From Diphasiastrum complanatum (lineage: Eukaryota > Streptophyta > Lycopodiopsida > Lycopodiales > Lycopodiaceae), in NCBI GenBank assembly GCA_029204225.1, contig CM055100.1, positions 18,710,244 through 18,774,243 on the forward strand: 64,000 nt of DNA, read 5' to 3'. Positions within the stretch are counted from its first letter, which is position 1. Every line of letters begins with the position of its first letter. The notes below the pieces were generated by a model, which worked only from the letters and a program-made list of their open reading frames with translations, did no database searches and was not told where the DNA came from. Below are positions 33,936-44,426 of this stretch, one piece after another. Position numbers and translations under genes: made by a program.

Positions 33936-34375
33936 GCTACAAGGTTCTCAAATTCATATGGATGATGATCTTACGTACATACAGGTTAAAGAGAGGCATA
34001 AAGCCTTTCAGAAGCTAAAATGATAGGCAGACGTGTTATCTATAGGGATTGTCGAATCCAATACATTGACACTTAAGAATTCCAAGAAATAGGTAATTGG
34101 GGCACCTCGTATTGGGAGCATACTAGGGCCCCATTGATGGAGATGACATGAGAGTTACTAGAACCTCAGAGGATGTTTGGGCCCTATTACCACCTATGGT
34201 GAGTACCTATTGCAGTTGGGAGAAGTTCATGAGTTGGCCATTTTTTATGGTATACCTTGCTAGCCTCAAGCACATATACTTGTCATCCTCATAGTGGCAG
34301 ACATAGTGTTGTCGATTACCTCATGGGATCACCATCCTCCATATCTGTCATGCCCACAACTGATCTCGGATTGTT
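33936..34375 (+). pseudogene. LINE remnant: ORF1 end and endonuclease piece
   Basis: AKLQGSQIHMDDDLTYIQ and KAFQK...GRRVIYRD (33936-34060) are the ORF1 C-terminal domain. SSTYTCHPHSGRHSVVDYLMGS (34260-34335) is the endonuclease block seen in LINE-1 as GYTCHPHSGGHSVVDYLMGS. Several hundred bases between them are lost or decayed. Confidence 0.75.
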
Positions 34376-34826
34376 TATCCCGCTGGAGGTCAGTAGGCCT
34401 ATCTCGAACCGTAAGTTAATTATGATTGCTAGGGGTTTGGGGCCCTCATGTGCATAAGGTCATAATTAAATATTGGAGACCTAAACTCATGGTGGTGGAT
34501 TATCATGGGTTCAGTGAGTCATAGGGGAACTGGATGATGTGGCCCAGATAGGCTGCATAGGTGTCCAGGGAGGTGTCAAAATGCACTACTAGTGGTGCAT
34601 GGGCTTTGGAGGGTATAAGTATACCCATTGGGCTCTCACTAGTGCATGCTGTGATTAGTTGCTACATCCTGTTGGTGTGATTCCTCCTTTCCTTGTGATA
34701 GATTGATCCATAGCTTGGGGGCTAGATCCATAAGATCTAGGTTTGGCTGGGTTGGTTTGTCCATATGTAAAGCGAAATAAAAACAATTTATGACCCCTCC
34801 CCCCCGAGAATCAATTATCAGAGGGT
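34376..34826. other. No gene recognised
   Basis: Holds a short palindrome (GCACTACTAGTGGTGC near 34580) and a TATA-like GGGTATAAGTATACCC. It could be part of an LTR, but no partner was found. Confidence 0.35.
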
Positions 34827-35183
34827 GTTTGGCACCCACCTGCCCCCTCCTGTTAAAAAATAGGAAAATGGTACCCAAAACAATTTGCAAAAAAATTTGC
34901 AACAAACCTAACCACTGCCCCCATGCCTCCCATGTCTGATATCTCTGTAGTCGGACACGAAAGAGCAACAATTTATATTTTTTGAGTCTCCAAAACTCTG
35001 TAGACTCGTGCCCCCGCTATCTCTCTCTCCCTGACGAATCTATATTATACTATTATATAAATACAGGTAAACGATGCGCTCTCCGGATGAACCTCAACAA
35101 CTTACTAATTACTTACCCTCCACAATGTCATTCAACACAGGGAAGTTCAAGACCTACACAGTACCATCTCATCACCCTAAACC

Positions 35184-35230
35184 CTAAACCTATCCCATCA
35201 CATAGGCCCTATGTGATGAGATAGGTTTAG
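35184..35230. repeat. Near-perfect 47-bp palindrome
   Basis: Arms CTAAACCTATCCCATCACATAGG and its complement meet with a 1-base spacer and one mismatch. The left arm starts in telomere-like CCCTAAACCCTAAACC. RNA or single-stranded DNA from here would fold into a tight hairpin. Confidence 0.8.
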
Positions 35231-35240
35231 GATTTTGGGA

Positions 35241-35470
35241 GGTACAACGTCACATGGGCAACAAATCGGGGCAGGTACAATGTCACATGGGCACTGTGGG
35301 GGAGCAGACCACGGGCCCAATCAGAGTGCAGCACGTGGGGGAGCTACACATGGGGGCAGGTACAATAGCACATGGGCACTATGGGGGAGCAGGCCATGGG
35401 GCCAATGGGAGTGCAGCACGTGGGGGAGCAACAAATGGGGGCAAGTACAACGACACATGGAGGGATCATC
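35241..35470. repeat. 85-bp tandem repeat (about 2.7 units)
   Basis: GGTACAA words recur at 35241, 35274, 35359 and (as AGTACAA) 35444. Full units are 85 bp and contain CACATGGGCACT, GGGGGAGCAG and GTGCAGCACGTGGGGGAG. It opens ORFs in two frames by repetition; no protein is implied. Positions 35515-35605 hold a second set of short CTGTGAGAG repeats. Confidence 0.75.
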
Positions 35471-35614
35471 AACAACTGCACATGGGGGAACATGCTGTGG
35501 TGTTAAATAGGCACTCACAAGGCTGTGAGAGAGCCAACGAGAGGCTGTGAGAGGCATTGTGAGACGCTGTGAGAGAGCCAGTGAGAGGCTGTGAGAGCAA
35601 TAGGACGTTGTGAG

Positions 35615-35980
35615 ATGGCGGAGCGCATACCATCAAAGCCCGAGGGCGAAGCCAAGAGGAAGCTCGAGGAAGATGTCCGAAGGCACAATGAAAGGCATCG
35701 GAAGCAAGAGGCAGACATTGCAGAGATGTTGCGATAGACACGACAGAGAAATCCGGAACCGGAGCCACCCGCTCCCGCTGTCACCCTTGCCCCCACTGTC
35801 GAGCTGGATTTGGATGAGCAGATTGGAATGAACTTCACACGATGACAACTCATCATGGTCAGGGAAAGGGCGGCCCGCCATCGGGCTAACCAGGAGGCAG
35901 CTCGGGCTAACCGGGAGGCAGAGCGAGAGCGACAGAACAATGCACCTGACGAGGGCGAGGAGTCAGTGGAGGATCCATAG
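35615..35980 (+). pseudogene. Charged helical ORF with two in-frame stops, inside the putative hAT element
   Basis: Reading from ATG 35615 to TAG 35980 stays in one frame of 122 codons, interrupted only by TAG at codon 41 and TGA at codon 77. The protein is highly charged: MAERIPSKPEGEAKRKLEED, then RHNERHRKQEADIAEMLR, a proline-rich middle, and RERAARHRANQEAARANREA near the end. Both stops are one C-to-T change from CAG and CGA, as expected of methylated-cytosine decay. I recognise no family. It could be a second element gene or captured host sequence. Confidence 0.4.
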
Positions 35981-36401
35981 GAATGTTTAGAATAGATGGT
36001 CTAGCCGTATGTGGCTGACTGTTGTTATGTAATTTTTGGCAGTAGATGAGGCAACATTTAGTGTCTAACATAGCGTAAAGGACAGCCCCAGCCGTATATG
36101 GCGGGAATATGTATTGTTATTTTGATACATCTGATGAATTAATGTACGGTGTGTTTGTTGTGCAACGCGTGCCTGGTGTATTGCAATGTAATGTATCTGT
36201 TTATGAAATGCTATCAGGGGGGTGTATTTCTGTGAAGTGCATCTGCTCTCAATTTTTGTGTAACTGTGTATGATGATTATGGCTGTGGGGTTTACTATTT
36301 AGGGTTCAATGATTGGACATGATGCATATGATCTGAGAGACATGAAGATGCGCTTGTGTACCACAATAGCTCAAGCATTTACAGTTTCCATACCACGTCC
36401 G

Positions 36402-36406
<5 letters not shown>

Positions 36407-36440
<34 letters not shown>
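36407..36440. repeat. (CT)n microsatellite
   Basis: About 34 bp of pure CT downstream of the transposase stop. No LINE is inserted in it. Confidence 0.9.
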
Positions 36441-36443
<3 letters not shown>

Positions 36444-36602
36444 TTGCACAGAGCAAACCATTTCTAACTAACCATTCAAATTTCACAGAGCTAACCATTT
36501 GTAAGCAATCATGATAAACTAGCCATGACACGAATAAACTGTAAAAAAATATATACATCTCATCTGATGCCAGTATACATGATGGTCTGTGTGTATCAAT
36601 AT

Positions 36603-39600
36603 CTACAAGTCTGTGTTAAAAAAATCATCCCTCTGCGTGCTAGATGCATCCTCAGGGGTGTCAAATACAAAGTCTGGCTGGGAGTTTGGAGGCATCTGGG
36701 ACTCCTCCAAGTCTGGGCCAATGCCTGCGAAGAGACGACTAGAAAAACCATCGGTGTGTCCCCTCTTGGCTGGCTTGCCTCTGGGTCTGCCGAAAGGAAC
36801 CCTCTGTGGTACACTCCTACCTGGGGGTCTCCCTCTGCCACGAGGGGGTCTTTGAGAAGAACCTACTGCCTGTGATGCTCTGAATCGTCTCTGCACAATC
36901 TGTCTTTGGGCGGCAGCCTCTGTCTCCCTCGCAAACTCTGACCAGCCATCATCTGAAAGGGGGCATGATGCGAGAGTACTGGGTGGGGCACGTGGACCAT
37001 CCCCTGAAAGGTCGACCGTCTTGTCTGAATCATATGTGGGCTCATCATTAGAGGAGGGCAATGGAACGTCAGCAGGAAGGGGGGTGGTCTTATCGGTATC
37101 AGCATCATCCTCGCGATCACCCCGCAGAGCACGCCGAACGGCATCGTCTGGATCAACCTCTGGCTCTGCCTCATGATCGGCCGCTGCAACCAGGCACTCA
37201 TCGGGATTGACCTGCAGAAGTCAATCATTCGTGAGAATAGCCGAAGCAACCGTGAGGGCATTAAACTGAATGTCTTAAACTAATACAAAAGCAAACGATA
37301 GAGCATAGAAATATACCTGCAAGAGTAGGGAGCCTACGCCTCCTGCCCTCGTGCTGTCCGTGATGCGTCGAACCACCCTGGTGTTGGTGTTGCAGTACAC
37401 CAAGTCATTGCATCGCTCAGTCGTCAGACGGTTCCGCCTGTTCGTGTGAACAAGTCTGAACGCTGACCAGTTCCGATCGCACACGCAAGCAGAACAGTCT
37501 TGCATTAATTGGCAACCACTCGAGTGAGTACCGACCTTGTAGAGAAAATGCGAAAACTGGTTAGATGAATGAGATTAGACAACATACCTGTGAAAGGACT
37601 CGGAATGCGAGCGTCCTCAGGTCTGGCTGTCCAATGCCGTAGCTCTCCCACCATGATACAGGCAAGAGCCTATTCTCTGGGACACGTGCAAGGTCCTCGC
37701 CGAACAGCCCCAGACAGTGCCTGCAGTTGAGCAGCGATGTGCGTGAGTACACTTGAGCCCGCGCAGGGAAATTGAGCGAACGACAGAGCAAGAGTTTACT
37801 TGTAATTGAGCCTCTGCTCCTCGAGCCTGTTGCGAATACTAGTGTTGTTGCTGAGGAGGCGGATGTATGAGAACCAGTCCGCACGCAGCTCTGCATCGTC
37901 ATACTGCCTCTCGCTCTGAAACAGCGGATGCAGTATGTGGGCCACATTGTGAATGGGCCGGTGAAACTTAACCCATCGTCGCCGCCACAATCGCTTGATA
38001 GGCTCCAACCTGTGGACCATACCATGTGGAGGCAACAATTACATACCATCGTGTTGCGGCAGCAAGACGAAACAGAGTGCGAAATGGAAGAAAGGATGGT
38101 GAGACGAAAAAAAGTTATACCTGGCAGGGTCCAGCTCAGAACGCTGGAGAGACTCGCCTATGCGGTCCATGAACTTGTAAATGAGGCCCATCGTGCACCC
38201 CTCGCGATCAGTGAGCCTCAGAACTAAGTAGATGGGGCGCATGACGTCCATCAGCTGCTGCATATCCACCCAGAAAGGGTCCATGAAGAGGATGTCGTGG
38301 AAGGCCAAGCCCTCTGGGGTCGTGGACAGGTCCATGGTGGTGAACTCTGCAGAAGTAGCCATGCGCCGCAAATCACCCTTGAGCTTGTGTAGCCGCTCAA
38401 GCATGATGAACTGGAAGGCGAAGCGGGTGCGAGCGGGCTTCTTCAAGTCGAGCCTGCATTGACAAACGGAATGAGAGGCACACATGAAACGAGCCAAAAA
38501 AAAAGAAGCATCTTGAACGAGCCAAAAAATAAGTAGCATCTGACCTGCTGAATGTGCGGAAAAGGGCAGTCATGCGGCGCTTGCGTGTGACGAAGTCCAC
38601 AACCGCAAGTGGCCTCGTGAGAATGTCACTGACCCAAGGCAGGCGCCCGATGGAATGCAGGAGGAGGTCCAGTGAGTGTGCGGCACATGGAGTCCACACA
38701 TTGGAGGGGTACTCTGCCATAAGAAGCTCCCCCATACCGCGACAGTTGGACGCATTGTCCGTCACAACCTTTTGCGATACGTTCACACGATCAATTCATA
38801 GCTTGGAAACACATTGCAATCAATCAAAAACTACGCAAAACTTTTGTATCAACATTAAGCAGTAAATGATCAAGCAACTAATGAAAGAAAATTGTACCTG
38901 GACAACGCGCTGTGGCCCGACCTCCTCTATCGTTGCGCGGATGATGCCGTAAATGTACTCGGCCGAATGCACTCTCCCTGCCTCGGAGGCGTTGATGCTG
39001 CGCAGGAACATGGAACCGTAACAACTAGAAACAATCACGTTGATTAGTGGACTTTTACGACGATCAGTCCACCCATCAGCCATGATGGAACAGCCGTATC
39101 TATCCCAAGCCTCCTGCAGTGCGGCTAGTCTCTCTCTGACGGATGCAACCCGCTCCTGGAGCAAAGGGCCACGTAGTGCGTTGGCTGTGGGTGGTGGTGT
39201 GTAGCCGGGCCCGCAAACTGCAACTTTCGAGATAGCCTCTCGAAAGATGCGGGATGATGCCATGATAAAGGGGAGGTTCAGGTCATAGAACAACTGTGCT
39301 ATGGTCCTGGTGGCCTCTCTGTGCTGCCCCTCTCTAAAAGATCCCGACATGGACATCTGTCCGGTGCCTCGGGACGTGGATGTCTGGGAGGATGTGGATG
39401 GACGATGCGGATCTGGAGGTGGTGGCATAGGTGTAGGTGCGGAAGCGGAGGATGTGGACGGACCGTGCAGATCTGGCGGTGGTGGCACAGTGCAGCAGTG
39501 GAGGCTGTAGATCCATGGGGAGTACTGGCGGAGGGGGTGGGGGTGGTTGTGGTTGTGGCTGTGGCTGTGGCTGTGGCGGAGGCGGTGGTGGGTGCGGATG

Positions 39601-39937
39601 CGGCAGCGGGGGTGGGGGCGGTGGGGGTGGGTGTACCAGTGGCAGGGGCGGTGGCAGTGGGTGCACTAGTGAAAATAGAGTCCGCGGCATCTGTGGACGG
39701 CTTGCCAGGCTCAGCACCTGGCTCAACATATGCCTCGAGAATGTGAGCCCTCTTCGCAGAGGGATTGACCGTACAAACGCCGATCCCGTAGCGTCCCCCC
39801 GTGGGTCGGACTCGCACCCCCCCCAAATGTGCTCGAACCCGAGAGGCGTTCCCTGTGAACTGCTTTCGACAAAAAGGGCAATGCCGCTTTTTGTCGGGCA
39901 TCAACTCCACCTCATCCCAAATGGGACGAGCGGCCAT
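36603..39937 (-). CDS. hAT transposase (BED finger, DUF659, hAT dimerisation), 8 exons
   Basis: Start MAARPIWDEVELMPDKKRHC at 39937. A BED-type finger (HCPFCRKQFTGNASRVRAH) is followed by a Ser/Thr/Pro linker. The DUF659-like core has IMADGWTDRRKSPLINVIV and VVTDNASNCRGMG. The C-terminal dimerisation block is GCQLMQDCSACVCDRNWSAF...RNRLTTERCNDLV. The last exon is acidic with RGRGRPPGR. Exon borders with GT-AG and matching phase: ...-38898, 38768-38545, 38453-38121, 38009-37800, 37720-37588, 37535-37317, 37211-36603. From 39488 onward the joined frame has no stop. One frame change in the linker (39300-39560) needs a small intron or is an indel. It would cut and paste the element. Confidence 0.85.
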
Positions 39938-39942
39938 CTCTG

Positions 39943-39949
<7 letters not shown>

Positions 39950-40000
<51 letters not shown>

Positions 40001-40254
40001 ACACACAAGCACGCAAATCTAATATCTTTCTCTCTCTCTTCTCCTAAACCCTAAACCCAAGCACGTAGACCCTAAACCCTACACTCACACACACACACCA
40101 TGTCTCGTACACGCGCGCACACACAAATCCTCTCTCTCTCTCTCTCTCACACAGATCACCACACACACATCTGTGCATACACAAATCAATTAACACACAC
40201 ACACACACACACACAGAAATTATCACACACACACACAACCCTCACTCACTTACA

Positions 40255-40301
<47 letters not shown>

Positions 40302-40330
40302 TCTCTCTCTCTCTCTCTCCCACCCTCTTT
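39950..40330. repeat. (AC)n and (CT)n cluster upstream of the hAT transposase
   Basis: Runs of (CT) and (AC) at 39943-39998, (AC) at 40083-40098 and 40194-40214, and (CT) at 40257-40318. CCCTAAACCCTAAACCC words lie at 40045-40060 and 40068-40078. The stretch is the transposase promoter/5' UTR region; telobox and GA/CT motifs are common in plant promoters, but function here is inference. Confidence 0.75.
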
Positions 40331-40374
40331 CTCTCCTCTCCTTCTCGGGCTTCTGCGGACTGTTCCGCTGCCTG

Positions 40375-40535
40375 CGCGCCCTTTTTCTTTTTTTTTAAAA
40401 AATAAAAAAATGCGTCCAGGGCCCGGACGCGTCCAGAAAAAAATTTAAATTTTTTTTGGGACGCGTCCGACCCCGCGTCCGGGGGTCGGACGCGGACGCA
40501 AAAAGGGCATGTCCGGCCCGGACCCTCATGTCTGG
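40375..40535. repeat. hAT right terminal region, GGACGCG-rich
   Basis: GCGTCC/GGACGC words in both orientations surround an A7/T8 core. The final ~80 bases align with the right half of MITE copy C (GGGACGCGTCC, GACGCGGACGC, GGACCCTCATGTCTG). In hAT elements such subterminal repeats are transposase binding sites, so this is probably the element's functional end. Confidence 0.7.
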
Positions 40536-41313
40536 TTTGGCATAAACAGAGGGAGAAAGAAGTTAATCTTCTTGGTTAAAGTGTTCGTGTAATTTTGCAA
40601 AGTATAGCATGGAAGTTTCTTAGTTATGAAAGCTTAAAAACAAGAAGATTTTTTTTCACAAAGGGAATTCCTGCAGCATGGCTAAAAGCAAAAATTTTAT
40701 ATTTTCCAGCAGCTTTGAGTTTTTACAGTGGATCTTTCAGAGGGCTGTAAAGGAGAAGAAGAGAATTGCAGCTTAAGCAGAACTTTAATGGATATTATGT
40801 TAGAAAATTTCTGGATTGGTTGAGAATTGTAATTGATGGTGGGTAATGCACTATTAATGTTCTCAACAAGTAAAGCCATAATTTTTCTGAAAAGCAAAAT
40901 TCCTGACATTATTCATAAGTATCTCAACTGCAAAGTTGCTGGTTGCACTTTTGAAAGAAAGCAAACAACATTCTGTGAAATACAATAACAGACTTAGGAA
41001 AAGCCTGGTAAAGTAACATGAAATTAGTTTGCTTGGCAAAAGCTTTAAAAAGATCTTTTTCCAGATCTGCCATTTGCACCAAATTTAGTTTTCACAAGAA
41101 GCATTTCTTATTGTACAGCTAGTTGAAAGCTTGAAACAAAAGCACCATCATTTCTGGTGATGCCTGTCTGTAGATTCACATCTTTTCATTTAACAGTGTA
41201 GTAAACACATCGGCCAAGCAGGAAAAAAAAAACAAAACCAGAACCTGCCCTTGAAATGCACCTCCCACAGCGCTGTTGAAACACGCATACATGCATTGTG
41301 CATCTGCAAAACA
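40536..41313. other. No gene recognised
   Basis: A/T-rich flank between the hAT end and the LINE-microsatellite array. Confidence 0.5.
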
Positions 41314-41339
41314 ATCTCTCTCTCTCTCTCTCTCTCTCT
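41314..41339. repeat. (CT)n microsatellite
   Basis: 26 bp of CT at the 5' edge of a truncated LINE 3' end. Confidence 0.95.
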
Positions 41340-41543
41340 ACTCCTGGCAGCTATTTTGCTCCCCCCTTATGGGCAGTTGGCAGTTTGTAGTTTACAGTTT
41401 TATTGCTCATTTCTCTTTATGCATAGTTTTTTCTTGGAGACGTTTATATACCCTCCCATGGTTTTCACATACTTGACATGTACTCCATTTGGTCTTATAT
41501 GCCTTTTGGCATGGAAAAGACATTAATAAAGCTTTCTTTTCTT

Positions 41544-41547
<4 letters not shown>
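41340..41547 (+). mobile_element. LINE 3'-end fragment (LINE-1 subfamily), 5'-truncated
   Basis: The last ~200 bp match the LINE-1 tail: GGAGACGTTTATATACCCTCCCATGG, TGACATGTACT, the hairpin ATGCC-TTTT-GGCAT (41499-41512) and GACATTAATAAAGCTTTCTTTTC. It is bounded by (CT)n on both sides. Severe 5' truncation is typical of aborted target-primed reverse transcription. Confidence 0.85.

Positions 41548-41602
<55 letters not shown>
41548..41602. repeat. (CT)n microsatellite
   Basis: About 55 bp of CT that is both the 3' boundary of the LINE fragment and the 5' boundary of LINE-3. Confidence 0.95.
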
Positions 41603-41605
<3 letters not shown>

Positions 41606-44390
41606 CAGTTACGATGGTTAAGCAAGATCCGTATGCTTGATATATATGGCTACATACTATTGGTTCATTATTGGGATTACCTTAGGACATTTATATGGCT
41701 GTATGTTACTTTGCTCCACAGACTTCGGCGTTTGCTGAATTTGGTGGAGACCCATTTTAGGCATTCTCAGATGATATTGCTGTTTTTTCTCAGCAGGGCT
41801 ACATTCTATTAGCAAGAGATTTCAAAGCCCGTACTAGCTCCAGACAAACAGAATTTTATGCAGATACTGACTTTCTCTGGCTTCATCCTCTGGATATGGG
41901 ACTTGATCGAGTATCACATGATGCACACACTTCAGATACATCTTTTGGAGAGCAGTTGGTTACTCTTGCGGGGACACATTCTCTTGCCATCCTGAATGGC
42001 CTCACACAGTGGCCTTCCTCATCAGCGTTTACATGTTATCCTGATGGTGGAGGACATAATGTAGTTGACTACTTTATTGGATCACCTGCTTTGATCCCTC
42101 ACATATCTGATTTCTCCATTACACCTACCATTTCTGATCACTCACTCCTACTTGGTCACATAACCCCGTCTGTTCCACGCTCCTCTTCTACTAACAAACG
42201 TGTTCCTTTTACTCATTCTGGACTCGCAAACTACACTACAACCATGTCCCAACTACTTACTAATTTCCCTTTCACGGCATCAGTTGAGCAACAAGCCAGT
42301 TTTCTATCTAAATCTCTCTTATCTGCGGCGTCCTCATCTTTCCCCACCAAGACGATATCATCTCATAGACGCGTTCACAACCACTGGTATGATGCCGAAT
42401 GTCGCTCTCTTCACAAACATGTGGTATATGCCAGATTACACTCCCCTACAACACTCAAACAACACCAGAAAAAGTATCATAAAGCCACCAGAACAAAGAA
42501 GATAACATACCTACGCTCACTCTGCCAAAGGTTGATCCACACTTTAGATTCCCCTTCCCCCTCCTTTTTCTGAAAACATTTCACCATATCCTCTTCGACT
42601 TTGGCCCCCATAGCAACCGAATCCTGGGTCGAATATGCCACAAAACTTTATACCCTAGACTCCCCTCCTACCTTACTCTCACCACGACCTGCCCGCTGCA
42701 GGCTTTTTACTCCACACATGGTTGAAAATGCCATTAACCATGCCAAACTTAATAAGGCCACTGACTATGATTCTCTAAACGTGGATTTCCTAAAACCTGT
42801 AGCACATCTTATCTCGCCCTTTATTGCTCACGCTTTTAACACCGCTGTGACCTCTGGTTTTCCTACCGTATGGTGTACTAATATCCTTCATCCCATCTTC
42901 AAGGCAGGTGATCCTACCATACTATTATGATTGGTCACACTTTGTCTAAGATTTATGGTTCCATTCTACAGACGGTTATTGGATCTTTCGTTGAGACTGA
43001 GGATTTACACCAGACTCCGTAAGGGGCACACTTCTCTTGTTCATATGGAGAGATTCTGCTCCACATATTATGTACAGGACGCTGCTACCAGATGCTTACT
43101 ATTTTCTACCACTGTCTCCCTGGTTGTTTTATACTCTGTTCAGACTTGGTGTCCGGATTTATCACGTGATACTTGGAGGGATCTTACTCGTATCCAGATT
43201 CTCATGCTTAGCAGGATGATTAGGGCTAAGCCCTCGGTGCCAGATGATATGATATTAGCGGAGTTTGCTTCCCCTCCCCTGGTTATCGGTGCTATGTTTC
43301 AGATCATTACCTTTCTTCACAGGATATCAGAGTTAGACACTTCCAGATATATTGTTGCTGCTCTCACTTCATCACGCACCATTGCTGGACACGGGGCCGA
43401 GCATTCTTGGTTTGGTAGTGTCTCGACCCTTCTTCGGACTTGGGGCTTATCTGTACGGGATCTTCCGAGCGGGACCCATGCTTATATCAGATAGCATATA
43501 TCGGAGCTACATACGTACTATATGGTCACAGCCTGACCTTGATTAGGTCAAGATACATCTCTATGGCACACATCTACTATGGTTGGATACTACGGGTACT
43601 CCTATCCTTCCAGCATATCTTACACAACCATTATCTTTTGGTCTGAGGTACCGTATGGGATAGCTTCGAGTCTCTTCTCATCAGCTGGGTATTGAGACAG
43701 GTAGATACACCGACACTCCCAGATTGCAGAGGATATGTCAACTTTGTTCTCTTCATGAGGTGGAGGATGAGTTCCATTTCATCTTTTGCTGTCCAGTATA
43801 TTATGAGATCAGGGGGCAATACCACTGTTTATACAGAGATACCCCTCTCACGTTGCGATCCTTTCTCGAGTATCCAGACTCCAGATGTGTAGGTCTTCTT
43901 TTGAGAGAGTTGTATACTCTACGAGCTTCACTTCTACCTACCACAGAGATGGATCACAACCAGGCTCATATTACCCAGTTTTTCCAGAAGCGAGACAGAG
44001 AGGATATTTCAGTTGTGGATTTTGAAGTCCCCATTCGGAGATTGAAGACACAGAGAGTCTCACATACTTCTGCTAGATCCAGGACCACCAGATCTTCACA
44101 GGCTTCCTGCCAGTCTACAACACGCTCCACTACTACTATCACTCATTATTTCCAGCTTGCTCGTACCTAGCCTCCTCCGCAGAGCAGGTGGTTAAGCTCT
44201 TGCATTGTATCCTTGCAAGCTGGTGGTCAAGCTTTGATACTTCTTCTTAGAGATAGAGAGATAGATATGCTAGTTTCTTTTTTTTTTTACTAGTAAATAA
44301 GTCCGTATGCTGACAATGCTCCTCACTTATTGTACTCTCTTTTGTCTTATGTACCTTTGTGTACCAAAAGACGTTAATAATAATAATTCT

Positions 44391-44394
<4 letters not shown>
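41603..44394 (+). mobile_element. LINE-3: 5'-truncated, RT core deleted (LINE-2 subfamily)
   Basis: Begins inside ORF2 at the codons for MVKQDPYA and ends with the family tail, hairpin GTAC-CTTTGT-GTAC (44351-44364) and TTAATAATAATAATTCTAATTC, then (CT)n. The inner frame has stops and indels, for example a stop after SPSPSFF at 42571. About 0.7 kb from LHAMGQAG to RLRKGHT is missing at 43013, removing the YADD region. It cannot transpose by itself. Confidence 0.9.
41610..44170 (+). pseudogene. LINE-3 ORF2 remnant
   Basis: Collinear with LINE-2 ORF2: GEQLVTLAGTHSLAILNGLTQWP and CYPDGGGHNVVDYFIGSPAL (endonuclease); AINHAKLNKATDYDSLNVDFLKP (start of RT); SLVHMERFCSTYYVQDAATRC after the deletion; ICQLCSLHEVEDEFHFIFCCPVYYEIRG (zinc finger); stop after HYFQLART. 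Frame changes occur around 42130, 42571, 42915 and 43495-43720. Confidence 0.85.

Positions 44395-44424
<30 letters not shown>
44395..44424. repeat. (CT)n microsatellite
   Basis: About 30 bp of CT between the LINE-3 tail and the LINE-4 start. Confidence 0.95.

Positions 44425-44426
<2 letters not shown>

Larger units (their letters stand above)
34835..40535 (-). mobile_element. hAT DNA transposon, putatively autonomous
   Basis: It carries a complete-looking hAT transposase gene (36603-39937). The right end at 40535 (...CTCATGTCTG) matches the right end of MITE copy C (...CTCATTTCTG) and is preceded by the same GGACGCG-rich block. The 8 bases after it (GTTTGGCA, 40536-40543) recur exactly at 34827-34834, giving a candidate left end at 34835. 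The left sequence (CCCACCTGCCCC) does not resemble the MITE left ends, so that border is weakly supported. Confidence 0.6.

Noticed and set aside
35241-35470. CRISPR-like repeat-spacer array
   Set aside because: The 85-bp units are contiguous tandem repeats without unique spacers, in a eukaryotic genome.
35235-35550. Gly/His-rich open frames (two frames)
   Set aside because: Both arise from the 85-bp tandem repeat; no start context, domain or splice support.
35735-35845. Stops repaired by U-to-C RNA editing, as in fern organelles
   Set aside because: That editing is known from organelle transcripts; this is nuclear transposon-rich DNA. C-to-T decay explains TAG and TGA.
39437-40054. Long plus-strand Gly/Cys/Arg-rich frame
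   Set aside because: It is the antisense shadow of the Pro/Ser/Thr linker and BED exon of the hAT transposase.
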